DNA from: Chryseobacterium sp. ON_d1
GTDB taxonomy: Bacteria > Bacteroidota > Bacteroidia > Flavobacteriales > Weeksellaceae
Direction: 5' to 3'
DNA: 61,368 nucleotides
NCBI RefSeq assembly: GCF_006829085.1
Contig: NZ_BJTC01000021.1
Location: 1 to 61,368, forward strand
The notes beneath the pieces were generated by a model. It was not told where the DNA came from, searched no databases, and saw nothing but the letters and a program-made list of their open reading frames with translations. Positions 23,478 through 32,155 of the stretch are shown piece by piece. Within the stretch, counting starts at the first letter, position 1. Each line of letters opens with the position of its first letter. The position numbers and the translations under genes are program-made.

Positions 23478-25280
23478 ATGATGAGCACAAAATTTACTAT
23501 GCCTCCGATCAAAGTCCTGCTTATAACGCTGATCTTTGCCTTTGGAAAATACTATTCTCAAGGCACTAATGGTGCTGTAGGGATCAATACCACAACACCC
23601 AATGCCAATTCTGTACTGGATATCGTTTCGGGTAATAATAACAAAGGAATATTTATTCCCCGTTTAACTGAGGCCCAGCGAAATGCAATTGTAATCAACA
23701 CATCTCAGGATGATGGGTTGACGGTTTACAATACGACAGAAGACTGCCTTAATTACTGGAGCCTTGCTGATAATGAATGGAAAAGTGTCTGCGGACAAAT
23801 GGGAAAATCTGTTTTTACGGTAGACTGCCCAAATTCCAAAGCAATGGGAAGCTATGTGAAAGGTAAAGATCTTACCAATTCCAATTATCTGAGCATTGCG
23901 GTTAATGTAACAAAGATTGGAAATTATACAATTACCGGGACTACTTCAAACGGATATAATTTTTACGGAACCGGGGTGTTCCTTAATACAGGAACACAAA
24001 CGGTACAGGTCCCGGGCCAGGGTAATCCTCAGAATATCCAGACCGATAATATTGCAATTGATGCTAATGGCACCGAAGTAACATGTACTCCAGCGGTCTC
24101 TGTTACTGTTCTTAGCCCTTCAGGAACGTATACCATGAGTTGTGGAAGTGCAACCGTAAACGGAGTGTACAAAGTGGGAACGGCTCTTACGTCTTCCAAT
24201 ACGATTACTTTACCTGTCAATGTCTCAGCATTGGGTAGTTACACCATTACCACGAATACGGTAGATGGTATCTCTTTCAGTGGCTCCGGAACATTTACCT
24301 CTACGGGAAATCAGAATATTACCTTAAACGGATCGGGAACTCCGTCTTCTACATCTGTGAAAACAATTACAATTACTTCTGATAGTCAGGGAGGAGTGTC
24401 TACAACTTGTTCTGTCAATGTAATTGTTGTCATTCCTAAAAAAACAGTTTTACATATCGGACTGGAAACAGTCTATGGTTATAGTGCTTATACTGGTCCT
24501 TCGCGAAGTCTTATGGATTCCCCGACAAACTTTGGAGTTACTGCTTCAAGTATTATTAAATCTGAAGGCTTTAACCATATATCTTTAGGCAATGCACCTT
24601 CATCAGCTGCTCTTCAGACAGCGCTTAATAATAAACCGGATATTGTTGTAATTGGATACAGCTATACACCTAATACGACGGATGCTGGTAATATAGCTTC
24701 CTACTTAAATAAAAAAGGAGTTGTAATTGCTTTTGTAGACGATGTAACTACTTCACAAAATTTACTTAGGGGAATTTTTTCTGATCCTACAATTTCAGCG
24801 GCCAACGGAGCCGGAGCGGGTTCTGTCTATGCACTTAGCAATTCTGATGATCCGGTCCTTAACGGTCCTTTTGGAGATGTAAGAGGAAAAAACTGGGGTG
24901 AAGATGCTTCTACAACAGTAAATGTTTCAGGATTGACAAGCGGTTTTACTCCTTATAGTTTTGCCCAGCCTATCAACAGTACTACTAGCAGAACAGGGAT
25001 TTCAGGATTAAGAAGTACTAATCTAAACTTTGTCTGGTTTGGAGACGGAGGATTCTTAAGTAATGAAAACGCCAACGGAAATCAATATACAAGTAATACT
25101 ATTGAACCGTTTGTAGCACCAAGCTCGGGGGGATATTTACCTGTTCAGAAATCTGCCTACGGATATGCAGGAAATGGATATACTGCAGGCTCAATGCAGG
25201 TTCAAAATTCAATACTTTTTGCCAATATGCTCGCCTGGGCAATTCAACAGGCAGAATTCAACGGCATAAACACACAATGA
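23478..25280 (+). CDS. Secreted surface protein with two Ig-like repeats and a C-terminal glutamine-amidotransferase-like fold
   Basis: 600 aa. A signal peptide ends near 28 (KYYSQG). An N-terminal VGINTTTPNANSVLDI and GIFIPRLTEAQRNAI segment (about 33-70) is common in flavobacterial adhesin-like proteins. Two homologous repeats of about 95 aa follow (about 112-212 and 217-318), each with an early Cys, YxVGxxLT, NYTITGTT-like and GTGxF motifs, and a late TC. The C-terminal region (about 322-590) begins KKTVLHIGLETVYGYSAY and includes NNKPDIVVIGYSYTP and KKGVVIAFVDD, a Rossmann/ThuA-like pattern. No T9SS sorting tail is visible. It ends with a strong terminator. Its promoter carries the ACT-N7-AGT element, linking it to the upstream regulators. 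Confidence 0.75.
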   Translation: MMSTKFTMPPIKVLLITLIFAFGKYYSQGTNGAVGINTTTPNANSVLDIVSGNNNKGIFIPRLTEAQRNAIVINTSQDDGLTVYNTTEDCLNYWSLADNEWKSVCGQMGKSVFTVDCPNSKAMGSYVKGKDLTNSNYLSIAVNVTKIGNYTITGTTSNGYNFYGTGVFLNTGTQTVQVPGQGNPQNIQTDNIAIDANGTEVTCTPAVSVTVLSPSGTYTMSCGSATVNGVYKVGTALTSSNTITLPVNVSALGSYTITTNTVDGISFSGSGTFTSTGNQNITLNGSGTPSSTSVKTITITSDSQGGVSTTCSVNVIVVIPKKTVLHIGLETVYGYSAYTGPSRSLMDSPTNFGVTASSIIKSEGFNHISLGNAPSSAALQTALNNKPDIVVIGYSYTPNTTDAGNIASYLNKKGVVIAFVDDVTTSQNLLRGIFSDPTISAANGAGAGSVYALSNSDDPVLNGPFGDVRGKNWGEDASTTVNVSGLTSGFTPYSFAQPINSTTSRTGISGLRSTNLNFVWFGDGGFLSNENANGNQYTSNTIEPFVAPSSGGYLPVQKSAYGYAGNGYTAGSMQVQNSILFANMLAWAIQQAEFNGINTQ

Positions 25281-25298
25281 TGACGTTTTTAAAGAAGG

Positions 25299-25330
25299 CT
25301 CCGGTACGATTATTCGTACCGGAGTTTTTT
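25299..25330 (+). terminator. Intrinsic terminator of the secreted-protein gene
   Basis: An 11-bp GC-rich perfect stem (CTCCGGTACGA / TCGTACCGGAG) with a 4-nt loop and six T. Confidence 0.93.
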
Positions 25331-25676
25331 ATTTTATATATTTTTTAATTTCTTCTGTCAGATTGATGATAAATTCTACAGAAAGATCTTTTTCCATATC
25401 AATAAGAAGGATCTTGAACTTCTTTCTGCCGTCCTGTATCAGTTCAGGATAATCCAGCTTATCTCCATGGTAAAAGCTGATATAGTGTTTCTTATATTTT
25501 TTGCTGTAATAAAAATAGCACAGCATTTTCTTTTTATATTTGATAAATGGAAGCCCAAAACTGAATGTTTCTGAAATATTCTCGGGATCTGAAGCCAGAA
25601 TCTTATCACGCAAAAATAAAAGAGTACTTCTTTCAGGCTCTTCGATTCTGTAGAAATACTCCTGTATAGGGTTCAT
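25329..25676 (-). CDS. DUF1801 (YdhG-like) protein
   Basis: 115 aa with the DUF1801 pattern: LFLRDKILASDPENISETFSFGLPFIKYKKKMLCYF, given here in parts, then YISFYHGDKLDYPELI and a C-terminal helix. This small alpha/beta fold is widespread; the biochemical role is not established. No signal peptide. The gap to the ABC exporter gene is 17 nt on the same strand, so the two are probably cotranscribed. Confidence 0.85.
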   Translation of the reverse strand: MNPIQEYFYRIEEPERSTLLFLRDKILASDPENISETFSFGLPFIKYKKKMLCYFYYSKKYKKHYISFYHGDKLDYPELIQDGRKKFKILLIDMEKDLSVEFIINLTEEIKKYIK

Positions 25677-25693
25677 TTTAATTCAGTTAAGGA

Positions 25694-27532
25694 TTAATCA
25701 AAATTTTGAAGTTCGACAAGCTTGTGATACATTCCTCTTTTTGCAATCAGGTCATGGTGGGTTCCCTGTTCTACAATATCGCCTTTTTCCATTACTACAA
25801 TCCAGTCTGCTTTCTGAATGGTTGAAAGACGGTGAGCAATGACCAAAGAAGTTCTGTTCTCCATCATTTTTTCAAGAGCATCCTGTACAAATCTTTCAGA
25901 TTCCGTATCCAGCGCGGACGTGGCTTCATCCAGAATCATGATTGGTGGGTTTTTCAATACGGCTCTTGCTATAGAAACCCTCTGTTTCTGACCTCCGGAA
26001 AGCTTGTTTCCGTCATCCCCGATGTTGGTATCATATCCCTCGGAAAGATTGGAGATGAAAGAATCTGCATTGGCGATTTTAGCTGCTGCAATTACTTCAT
26101 CTTTGGTAGCATCAGGTTTACCCATCAGGATATTATTATAAACAGAATCATTGAATAATACTGATTCCTGTGTTACCATTCCCAGGAGCTGTCGGTACTC
26201 CTGTAATTTTAGATGTTTGATGTCTGTACCGTCTATCAGGATTTCCCCTTCCGAAACATCATAGAATCTTGCTAAAAGATTGGCAATGGTTGTTTTACCA
26301 CTTCCGCTTTGTCCTACCAAAGCCACCGTTTTTCCCTTAGGAATGGTTAAATTGAAGTTTTTAAGAATAAGATTCGCTTTATCATAATAGAATCCAATAT
26401 CTTTAAATTCAATACTATTCTGAAGCGTTGTAATAGATACAGGCTCTGCAATTTCTTCAATCTTTACATCGGCTTCAAGGATTTCCAATACTCTCTTCAG
26501 GGAAGCTTCTCCCTTTTGAACGTTAGAAATAGAAGTAGATAAACTTTTTGCAGGAGGTAAAATCTGGAAGAACATTCCTAAAAATACAAGGAAGTCTGCC
26601 GGAGAAATACTTTGCTCAACAATAATTTGTTTTCCTCCATACCAGGCAATGATCAGGAAGGTAATAGAGCCTAAGAATTCGCTCATTGGAGAAGCCAGTT
26701 CTTTCTTTTTACCCAAATTAATAGAGCTTGAAATCCATTTGTTCATAGAATGCATGAATCTGTTATTCATGATTTTCTCACCATTAAATATTTTAATGAC
26801 TTTTGAAGATTTCAATGTTTCATCCACAATGGAGAAAATGGTTCCCAGCTCACTTTGTGCTTCATGTGAATCTTTTTTAAGGCTTTTTCCGATCAGTGCA
26901 ATCATTGTTCCCATTACAGGAAGAACCAGTAAAGAGAAAAGAGTCATTTCCGGGCTCAGGAAAAATAAAGTGACTAAGGTGCTGATCAGCATAAAAGGGG
27001 CGTTGATCAGTTCAATTAAGCTTCCTAAAATATTTCCCTCTACTTCTCCTACGTCATTAGACATACGGGACATCATATCTCCCTTTCTGCTCTCCGTAAA
27101 GAATGAAACAGGAAGAGAAAGTATTTTTCTATACATCGCTCCACGCAAGTCTTTGGTTACGCCCACGCGGTAATTGATCAATAATAAAGAACCGAAATAC
27201 CGGAATGCATTTCTTAAAAAGAACATAAATGCAGTAATTATACACAGCCAGGCAAGAACGGTAAGAGCACCATGTTCACTTACCAACGTCTGTACATAAT
27301 AGTTGGAATATTCTTTTAAATAAGAGAAAAAATCAACAATCTCACCAGAATACACCGGAGCTTTTTCATACTTCTCAGGCTTTATAGTACCAAAGAGCAT
27401 TCCCAAAACGGGCAGGATGGTCCCTAAGGAAGCAATCTGAAATACAGAATACAGGATATTGAAAAATAAACTTCCGTATATATATTTCTGATGTGGTTTC
27501 GCGAACTTTAAGATTTTTTTGTATTCGTTCAT
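25694..27532 (-). CDS. ABC transporter, fused permease and ATPase (MsbA-like exporter)
   Basis: 612 aa. The membrane domain (about 15-340) has six predicted TM helices. The C-terminal ATPase has Walker A GQSGSGKTTIA, Q-loop VTQESVLF, signature LSGGQKQRVSIARA, Walker B IMILDEATSALD and H-loop AHRLST. It works as a homodimer or heterodimer in the inner membrane. Candidate substrates are lipid A/LPS or drugs; the family name alone does not decide. A -7 box lies 20 nt upstream. Confidence 0.92.
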   Translation of the reverse strand: MNEYKKILKFAKPHQKYIYGSLFFNILYSVFQIASLGTILPVLGMLFGTIKPEKYEKAPVYSGEIVDFFSYLKEYSNYYVQTLVSEHGALTVLAWLCIITAFMFFLRNAFRYFGSLLLINYRVGVTKDLRGAMYRKILSLPVSFFTESRKGDMMSRMSNDVGEVEGNILGSLIELINAPFMLISTLVTLFFLSPEMTLFSLLVLPVMGTMIALIGKSLKKDSHEAQSELGTIFSIVDETLKSSKVIKIFNGEKIMNNRFMHSMNKWISSSINLGKKKELASPMSEFLGSITFLIIAWYGGKQIIVEQSISPADFLVFLGMFFQILPPAKSLSTSISNVQKGEASLKRVLEILEADVKIEEIAEPVSITTLQNSIEFKDIGFYYDKANLILKNFNLTIPKGKTVALVGQSGSGKTTIANLLARFYDVSEGEILIDGTDIKHLKLQEYRQLLGMVTQESVLFNDSVYNNILMGKPDATKDEVIAAAKIANADSFISNLSEGYDTNIGDDGNKLSGGQKQRVSIARAVLKNPPIMILDEATSALDTESERFVQDALEKMMENRTSLVIAHRLSTIQKADWIVVMEKGDIVEQGTHHDLIAKRGMYHKLVELQNFD

Positions 27533-27552
27533 TCAATGAAAAAATTGGATAG

Positions 27553-27560
27553 CAAAATTA
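27553..27560 (-). promoter_or_regulatory. -7 box (TAATTTTG) of the ABC exporter gene
   Basis: An exact TAnnTTTG on the minus strand, 20 nt before the ATG at 27532. No good -33. Confidence 0.45.
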
Positions 27561-27725
27561 CGTAAAATTAAAAGATAAGACGTTCTTAATCTTGTTTTAC
27601 TTTAATGGATAAGTTCCAAAAAATGTCTTTTTGTTACAATTCGGTACTATTGGGCTTTGTTTTTTTTTGACAGATACCATTGAGTATTCTGTCAAGACAG
27701 GGATAAGAAGGATGAGAGATTAATA

Positions 27726-27750
27726 ATAAAAACCGCTGAAAAGCGGTTTT
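27726..27750 (-). terminator. Intrinsic terminator of the M28 peptidase gene
   Basis: Stem AAAACCGCT / AGCGGTTTT with GAAA-type loop (27729-27750), followed on the minus strand by a T-rich tract, 14 nt after the stop. Confidence 0.85.
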
Positions 27751-27764
27751 GTATGATGATCCCA

Positions 27765-28685
27765 TTAAAATTTTACCTGGTCGTTATACTTCGGAGCAAA
27801 ATTTTTAGGACTCAGTTTCTCCAGTGTTTTTCCAAAATTATTGATAATCTGTGTCATATTATCAAAATCAACAATGTTGATATCATCATTTTCGTGATGA
27901 TAATGGGATGCTTTCGTCATATCAACCGTAGAGAATGAATGGGCGATAATTTTCTTTTTTACAAAGCTGACATTGTCTGAGCGGTAGAAAAGCTGTTGTT
28001 TGGCATAAGGATCTGCATTGATTTTTAATCCATTGACAGCGTTTTTATTAAACAGTTCATCAAGATCAGAGAATCCGTCACCCGTCATGTATAATGCGTT
28101 TTTCCCCCACTGAGATTCTGTAGCTACCATTTCAAAGTTGAAAAGTGCTGTCATCTTATTGTAAATAGGATCTAAATTTTTATCTGTTGAAATGGCCCTT
28201 GATCCCAACATGCCCTTCTCCTCGCCATTAAATGCCATGAAAACCATAGAGAATTCAGGTTTCTTATTTTTAAAATAATCGGCAATGCCAATAAGGGTGG
28301 TGATTCCGCTGGCATCATCATCCGCTCCGTTATAAATATTGTCTCCGCTTTTATCACTGGTCCCTATATGATCAAAATGTCCTGAAAACCCCAGGTATTG
28401 ATCTGTTTTTCCCTTTTTGATCCCGCAGACATTGTACGCTGTTTTTCCATTATAGTCAAAAGGAATCAGATAGGATGTTCCGGTACAGTATTCCAGATTA
28501 TTTTCTTTAAAAAGTTTAGCAATATAATTCGCTGCATTTTCATTTTCCTGAGTGCCGATTTCACGGCCTCTCATTTCATCTGATGCGAGAGTGGAAAGCA
28601 CTGTTTTTACTCTGTCTTTGGAAACTGCCTGTGCAAAGGTGGCCATGGAAAATAGAGATAATGTAAGATACGTTAGCTTTTTCAT
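27765..28685 (-). CDS. M28 family zinc aminopeptidase, exported
   Basis: 306 aa. A signal peptide covers about 1-18 (LSLFSMATFAQA). The two-zinc M28 site is complete: SGHFDHIG (His, and an Asp), GADDDASGITTL (bridging Asp), FNGEEKGMLGS (catalytic Glu and zinc Glu), and the terminal HHENDD His. It should remove N-terminal residues from peptides in the periplasm or outside. It is the sole gene of its transcript, bounded by its own terminator. Confidence 0.93.
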   Translation of the reverse strand: MKKLTYLTLSLFSMATFAQAVSKDRVKTVLSTLASDEMRGREIGTQENENAANYIAKLFKENNLEYCTGTSYLIPFDYNGKTAYNVCGIKKGKTDQYLGFSGHFDHIGTSDKSGDNIYNGADDDASGITTLIGIADYFKNKKPEFSMVFMAFNGEEKGMLGSRAISTDKNLDPIYNKMTALFNFEMVATESQWGKNALYMTGDGFSDLDELFNKNAVNGLKINADPYAKQQLFYRSDNVSFVKKKIIAHSFSTVDMTKASHYHHENDDINIVDFDNMTQIINNFGKTLEKLSPKNFAPKYNDQVKF

Positions 28686-28807
28686 TGTCTTTTATTAAAA
28701 TTAAAAGTTATATGATCTGTCGCATATTGGACTAAAAAGTTGCAATGAATTTACATAAATTAATTGATCTGTACGAACTGGATGTGTATATAGAATATCA
28801 GAAAAAT

Positions 28808-28835
28808 AAAAAACAGCTCCTTAAAAGAAGCTGTT
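28808..28835 (-). terminator. Intrinsic terminator of the DUF4293 gene
   Basis: Stem AACAGCT / AGCTGTT (28812-28835) with inner pairs, followed on the minus strand by a run of six T; 25 nt after the DUF4293 stop. Confidence 0.85.
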
Positions 28836-28859
28836 CTCACTCAAAAAATCGTTGTAAGG

Positions 28860-29249
28860 CTATCGAAGTCTGTCTACAGATTTTACGAGCCTCTCATCTT
28901 TACGGATGTAAATGTTTGCAATAAGCAGACATATCACCGCGATCAATGGGAAAACCGGCTCAATACCCTTCTCAGGAAACTGAATTCCTCCGGATAAATT
29001 TAGTAACCAGTACGCCAATACACCAATCAACAAAGCGTTTATAATGATGCTGATGGTATTCAGCAAAATTTGTCTTTTCCTGTTTTTGAAACTGAAAATA
29101 CTTAATGCTCCAGTAATAACAAGTATTATACAGCCGATATTAACTAACGGAATACGGTCTGAAATGACAGCATCCTGTCCTGTTATAAAAAGGAAAACAG
29201 CAGCTAAAACTGCTAATAATGTCCATATAGTTTGTATTCTCTGTAGCAT
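28860..29249 (-). CDS. DUF4293 membrane protein
   Basis: 129 aa with four hydrophobic segments (about 6-24, 34-50, 58-82 and 98-116). It starts MLQRIQTIWTLLA, the hallmark of DUF4293, a flavobacterial inner-membrane family of unknown function normally found next to rho, as here. Its promoter overlaps the rho promoter head to head. Confidence 0.88.
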   Translation of the reverse strand: MLQRIQTIWTLLAVLAAVFLFITGQDAVISDRIPLVNIGCIILVITGALSIFSFKNRKRQILLNTISIIINALLIGVLAYWLLNLSGGIQFPEKGIEPVFPLIAVICLLIANIYIRKDERLVKSVDRLR

Positions 29250-29267
29250 TGAATATTAAATTCTTGG

Positions 29268-29298
29268 CAAAAATAATATAAATTTTGCACAATTCAAA
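29268..29298 (-). promoter_or_regulatory. DUF4293 promoter
   Basis: On the minus strand: TTTG at 29298-29295, a 19-bp spacer, exact TATTTTTG at 29275-29268. Its -33 region lies within the rho promoter. Confidence 0.75.
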
Positions 29299-29314
29299 AA
29301 TAAGTGTAGATTTG
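29284..29314 (+). promoter_or_regulatory. rho promoter
   Basis: TTTG at 29284-29287, a 19-bp spacer, exact TAGATTTG at 29307-29314. The leader is about 75 nt and contains a small hairpin (29340-29353). Confidence 0.78.
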
Positions 29315-29393
29315 CATTATACAATGTACTTGAAAACAAAAGTCACCGGACTTACTTTTCTTACTCACAATTAATTACATTTTTACATTAAAT

Positions 29394-31232
29394 ATGTTTA
29401 ACATAGAAACGTTAAGGTCAAAATCCGTAACGGAACTGACTAAAATCTTAAAAGATTTGGGCGTTAAAGTTGCAAGAAACAGCAATGAAAATGACAAAAT
29501 CTTTGCTATTCTTGACTTTCAGGCTTCTAATCCTAAAGTTGCAAAAGATTATTTCAACGCCACAGAACCTGCCAGTGTAAATACTGAAGAGGCTCCAGCA
29601 GAAAAACCTGCTAAAGCCCCGGCAAAAAAAGCTGCCCCCAAAAAAACAGCAGCCAAGCCAAAAACAAATACAAATACAAAAGCTCCGGTAGAACCTAAAG
29701 CAGAGGAAAAAACAGAAGAAAAGATACCGGCTTCTGAAGAAATAAAACCAGAAGAGCCAAAAGTTGAAACCGCTGTAGCTGCAACAACAGAAGAGTCAGC
29801 ACAAACGGCTCAGGCAAAAAAGAAAAGAAAAAGAGTTTCTACCAATACAGGTAATACAGAAGTATCCCAGGAAAAAACAGAAACTCCAAAAAACACAGAA
29901 TCTCAAGAGCCTGCACAGGCTGAAGAAAAGCCTAACAATCTCCCTCAACAACAGGCTAACAGACCTCAAAAAGGACACAACCATCCACAGAACAGTGGAA
30001 ATCAACATAAAAATCAAAACCAGAACCAACATCAGCAGCACCAAAACCAGAATCAGAATCAAAACAGGCATTCTGACAAGGCAGAGGAGCAGAATGACCA
30101 TAAAAAAGAATTTAATTTTGATGGATTGGTAAGCATTGAAGGTGTTCTGGAAATTTTACCTGACAACTACGGATTCTTACGCTCATCAGATTTCAGTTAT
30201 ATCTCTTCTCCTGATGATGTATATGTTTCTACAGCACAGATCAGAAATTTTGGTTTAAAAACGGGAGACACCGTAAAAGGAATTGTAAGGCTTCCGAAAG
30301 AAGGAGAAAAATACTTTTCACTGTTAAGACCTACAGAGGTTAACGGACGTGATCTGGCATTTATCAAAGACCGTGTAGCGTTTGAATATCTGACACCTCT
30401 TTTCCCGGAAGAAAAATTCAATCTTGCAGGAAGCGGATCTACAGTGTCCACAAGAATTGTGGATTTATTTGCACCTATCGGAAAAGGGCAGAGAGCGATG
30501 ATTGTTGCGCAGCCTAAAACAGGTAAAACGATGTTGCTTAAAGATATCGCGAATTCTATTGCCGCGAATCACCCGGAAGTATACATGATGGTTCTTCTGA
30601 TCGATGAACGTCCGGAAGAGGTTACCGATATGGAAAGAAGTGTAAATGCAGAAGTTATTGCTTCTACGTTTGACGAAGCAGCAGAAAAGCATGTGAAAGT
30701 AGCCAACCTTGTTCTTGCAAAAGCACAAAGAATGGTAGAATGTGGTCATGATGTAGTCATCTTACTGGATTCTATCACCAGATTGGCGAGAGCATACAAC
30801 ACCGTAACCCCTGCATCAGGAAAAGTGCTTTCCGGTGGGGTGGATGCTAATGCTCTTCACAAACCGAAAAGATTCTTCGGAGCAGCAAGAAAAATTGAAG
30901 GAGGAGGATCTCTTACAATCATTGCCACTGCATTGATTGATACAGGATCTAAAATGGATGAAGTAATCTTTGAAGAATTCAAAGGTACAGGTAACATGGA
31001 ACTTCAGCTGGATAGAAAAATCGCTAACAGAAGGATTTATCCTGCTATTGATCTTGTAGCATCAAGTACCCGTAGAGATGATCTTCTGCTTGATGAAGTA
31101 ACTTCACAGAGAATGTGGATTCTGAGAAAATATCTTTCTGAGATGAATCCTGTAGAAGCTATGGAATTTGTTGATAAAAACATCAAAGGAACACTTAATA
31201 ATGAAGAATTCCTGATGTCTATGAATAAATAA
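29394..31232 (+). CDS. rho: Transcription termination factor Rho with long disordered insert
   Basis: 612 aa against about 420 in E. coli. A Rho_N/SAP-like domain (about 1-50) is followed by a low-complexity insert (about 55-238). The insert is first Lys/Pro/Ala/Glu-rich, then basic (AKKKRKR), then rich in Asn/Gln/His. The cold-shock-like RNA-binding domain (about 243-315) and ATPase domain follow, with Walker A PKTGKT (374-379), the Rho signature LLIDERPEEVTDM and the Q loop. It releases RNA polymerase at Rho-dependent sites. In Bacteroides a comparable disordered region drives Rho condensates. A terminator follows. Confidence 0.97.
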   Translation: MFNIETLRSKSVTELTKILKDLGVKVARNSNENDKIFAILDFQASNPKVAKDYFNATEPASVNTEEAPAEKPAKAPAKKAAPKKTAAKPKTNTNTKAPVEPKAEEKTEEKIPASEEIKPEEPKVETAVAATTEESAQTAQAKKKRKRVSTNTGNTEVSQEKTETPKNTESQEPAQAEEKPNNLPQQQANRPQKGHNHPQNSGNQHKNQNQNQHQQHQNQNQNQNRHSDKAEEQNDHKKEFNFDGLVSIEGVLEILPDNYGFLRSSDFSYISSPDDVYVSTAQIRNFGLKTGDTVKGIVRLPKEGEKYFSLLRPTEVNGRDLAFIKDRVAFEYLTPLFPEEKFNLAGSGSTVSTRIVDLFAPIGKGQRAMIVAQPKTGKTMLLKDIANSIAANHPEVYMMVLLIDERPEEVTDMERSVNAEVIASTFDEAAEKHVKVANLVLAKAQRMVECGHDVVILLDSITRLARAYNTVTPASGKVLSGGVDANALHKPKRFFGAARKIEGGGSLTIIATALIDTGSKMDEVIFEEFKGTGNMELQLDRKIANRRIYPAIDLVASSTRRDDLLLDEVTSQRMWILRKYLSEMNPVEAMEFVDKNIKGTLNNEEFLMSMNK

Positions 31233-31250
31233 ATTTAATTATTGTTAATT

Positions 31251-31285
31251 AAAAAGCATGAACCGTTGGGTTTGTGCTTTTTTTT
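31251..31285 (+). terminator. Intrinsic terminator of rho
   Basis: Outer stem AAAAAGCA / TGCTTTTT with a partly paired loop and a run of T, about 20 nt after the rho stop. Confidence 0.7.
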
Positions 31286-31435
31286 GCTGAAATCTGAAAT
31301 TCTAACAATAGCCATATTTAAAATTAAAACTGTTTTTAGTCCCAATTAGCATCTTCAAAACTTCCTTACCTGAAAATTTAATTCATTCTAAATCAATATA
31401 TCAATGTTAAAGATTTATTAAAGTAATCCCCAATC

Positions 31436-31467
31436 TTTGATAATACCTTAAATATTGGCTATTTTTG
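31436..31467 (+). promoter_or_regulatory. Superoxide dismutase promoter
   Basis: TTTG at 31436-31439, a 20-bp spacer, exact TATTTTTG at 31460-31467. It overlaps the upstream TTG (31465) of the longest reading frame, so the ATG at 31492 is the start. Confidence 0.8.
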
Positions 31468-31491
31468 GATATAACATTAAAAATAAAGATT

Positions 31492-32088
31492 ATGTCATTT
31501 GAATTACCAAAATTAGGATATGCATATGATGCATTAGAGCCAACTATTGATGCAAGAACTATGGAGATCCACTATACAAAACATCACCAGGCATACATTG
31601 ACAATTTAAATAAAGCAATTGAGGGAACTGAACTGGCGGGAAAAACAATTGAGGAGATCTGCCAGACAGGAACAGATAAGCCTGCAGTAAGAAATAATGG
31701 AGGTGGACACTTCAACCACTCTTTATTCTGGGAAATTTTAACTCCTGGAGGAAGCAAGGAGCCGGTAGGAAATGTAAAAGCTGCTATCGAAAATTACGGT
31801 GGTTTTGATAAATTCAAAACTGATTTTTCTGATGCTGCCAAAACAAGATTCGGTTCAGGATGGGCTTGGTTAGTAAAAAATGCTGACGGTTCTGTATCTG
31901 TATCTTCTACACCAAACCAGGACAATCCATTAATGCCTGTAGCAGACGTTAAAGGAACTCCGGTTTTAGGATTGGACGTTTGGGAGCATGCTTATTATTT
32001 AAACTACCAAAACAGAAGACCTGACTATGTTTCTGCATTCTTCGATGTGGTAAACTGGGATAAAGTAGAGGAATTATTCAATAAATAA
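31492..32088 (+). CDS. sodA: Superoxide dismutase (Fe/Mn family)
   Basis: 198 aa from ATG 31492. Metal ligands are seen in EIHYTKHHQAY (His), GGGHFNHSLFW (His), and LDVWEHAYYLNYQNRRPDYV (Asp and His). The GGGHxNHSLFW form is commoner in manganese enzymes, but the metal cannot be fixed from sequence. It converts superoxide to peroxide and oxygen in the cytoplasm. It has its own promoter and terminator. The symbol could equally be sodB. Confidence 0.93.
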   Translation: MSFELPKLGYAYDALEPTIDARTMEIHYTKHHQAYIDNLNKAIEGTELAGKTIEEICQTGTDKPAVRNNGGGHFNHSLFWEILTPGGSKEPVGNVKAAIENYGGFDKFKTDFSDAAKTRFGSGWAWLVKNADGSVSVSSTPNQDNPLMPVADVKGTPVLGLDVWEHAYYLNYQNRRPDYVSAFFDVVNWDKVEELFNK

Positions 32089-32107
32089 TTTTCAGCTATT
32101 ATAAAAA

Positions 32108-32143
32108 TGAAAAGGTTCAGAAATTGCTCTGAACCTTTTTTAT
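32108..32143. terminator. Terminator between sod and the convergent DUF6146 gene
   Basis: A 12-bp stem AAAAGGTTCAGA / TCTGAACCTTTT, followed by T residues on the plus strand; A-rich on the other side, so it may work both ways. Confidence 0.9.
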
Positions 32144-32155
32144 TAAGTTTACATT

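Noticed and set aside
27669..27695. TGACAGA / TCTGTCA inverted repeat upstream of the ABC exporter
   Set aside because: Bulged stem without T run or clear promoter relation; too weak to call an operator.
29796..30101. Minus-strand ORF rich in Leu/Val opposite rho
   Set aside because: It is the complement of the low-complexity insert of rho; no start signal or homology.
31465..31491. Upstream TTG start for superoxide dismutase
   Set aside because: It lies in the -7 box; the conserved protein starts at ATG 31492.
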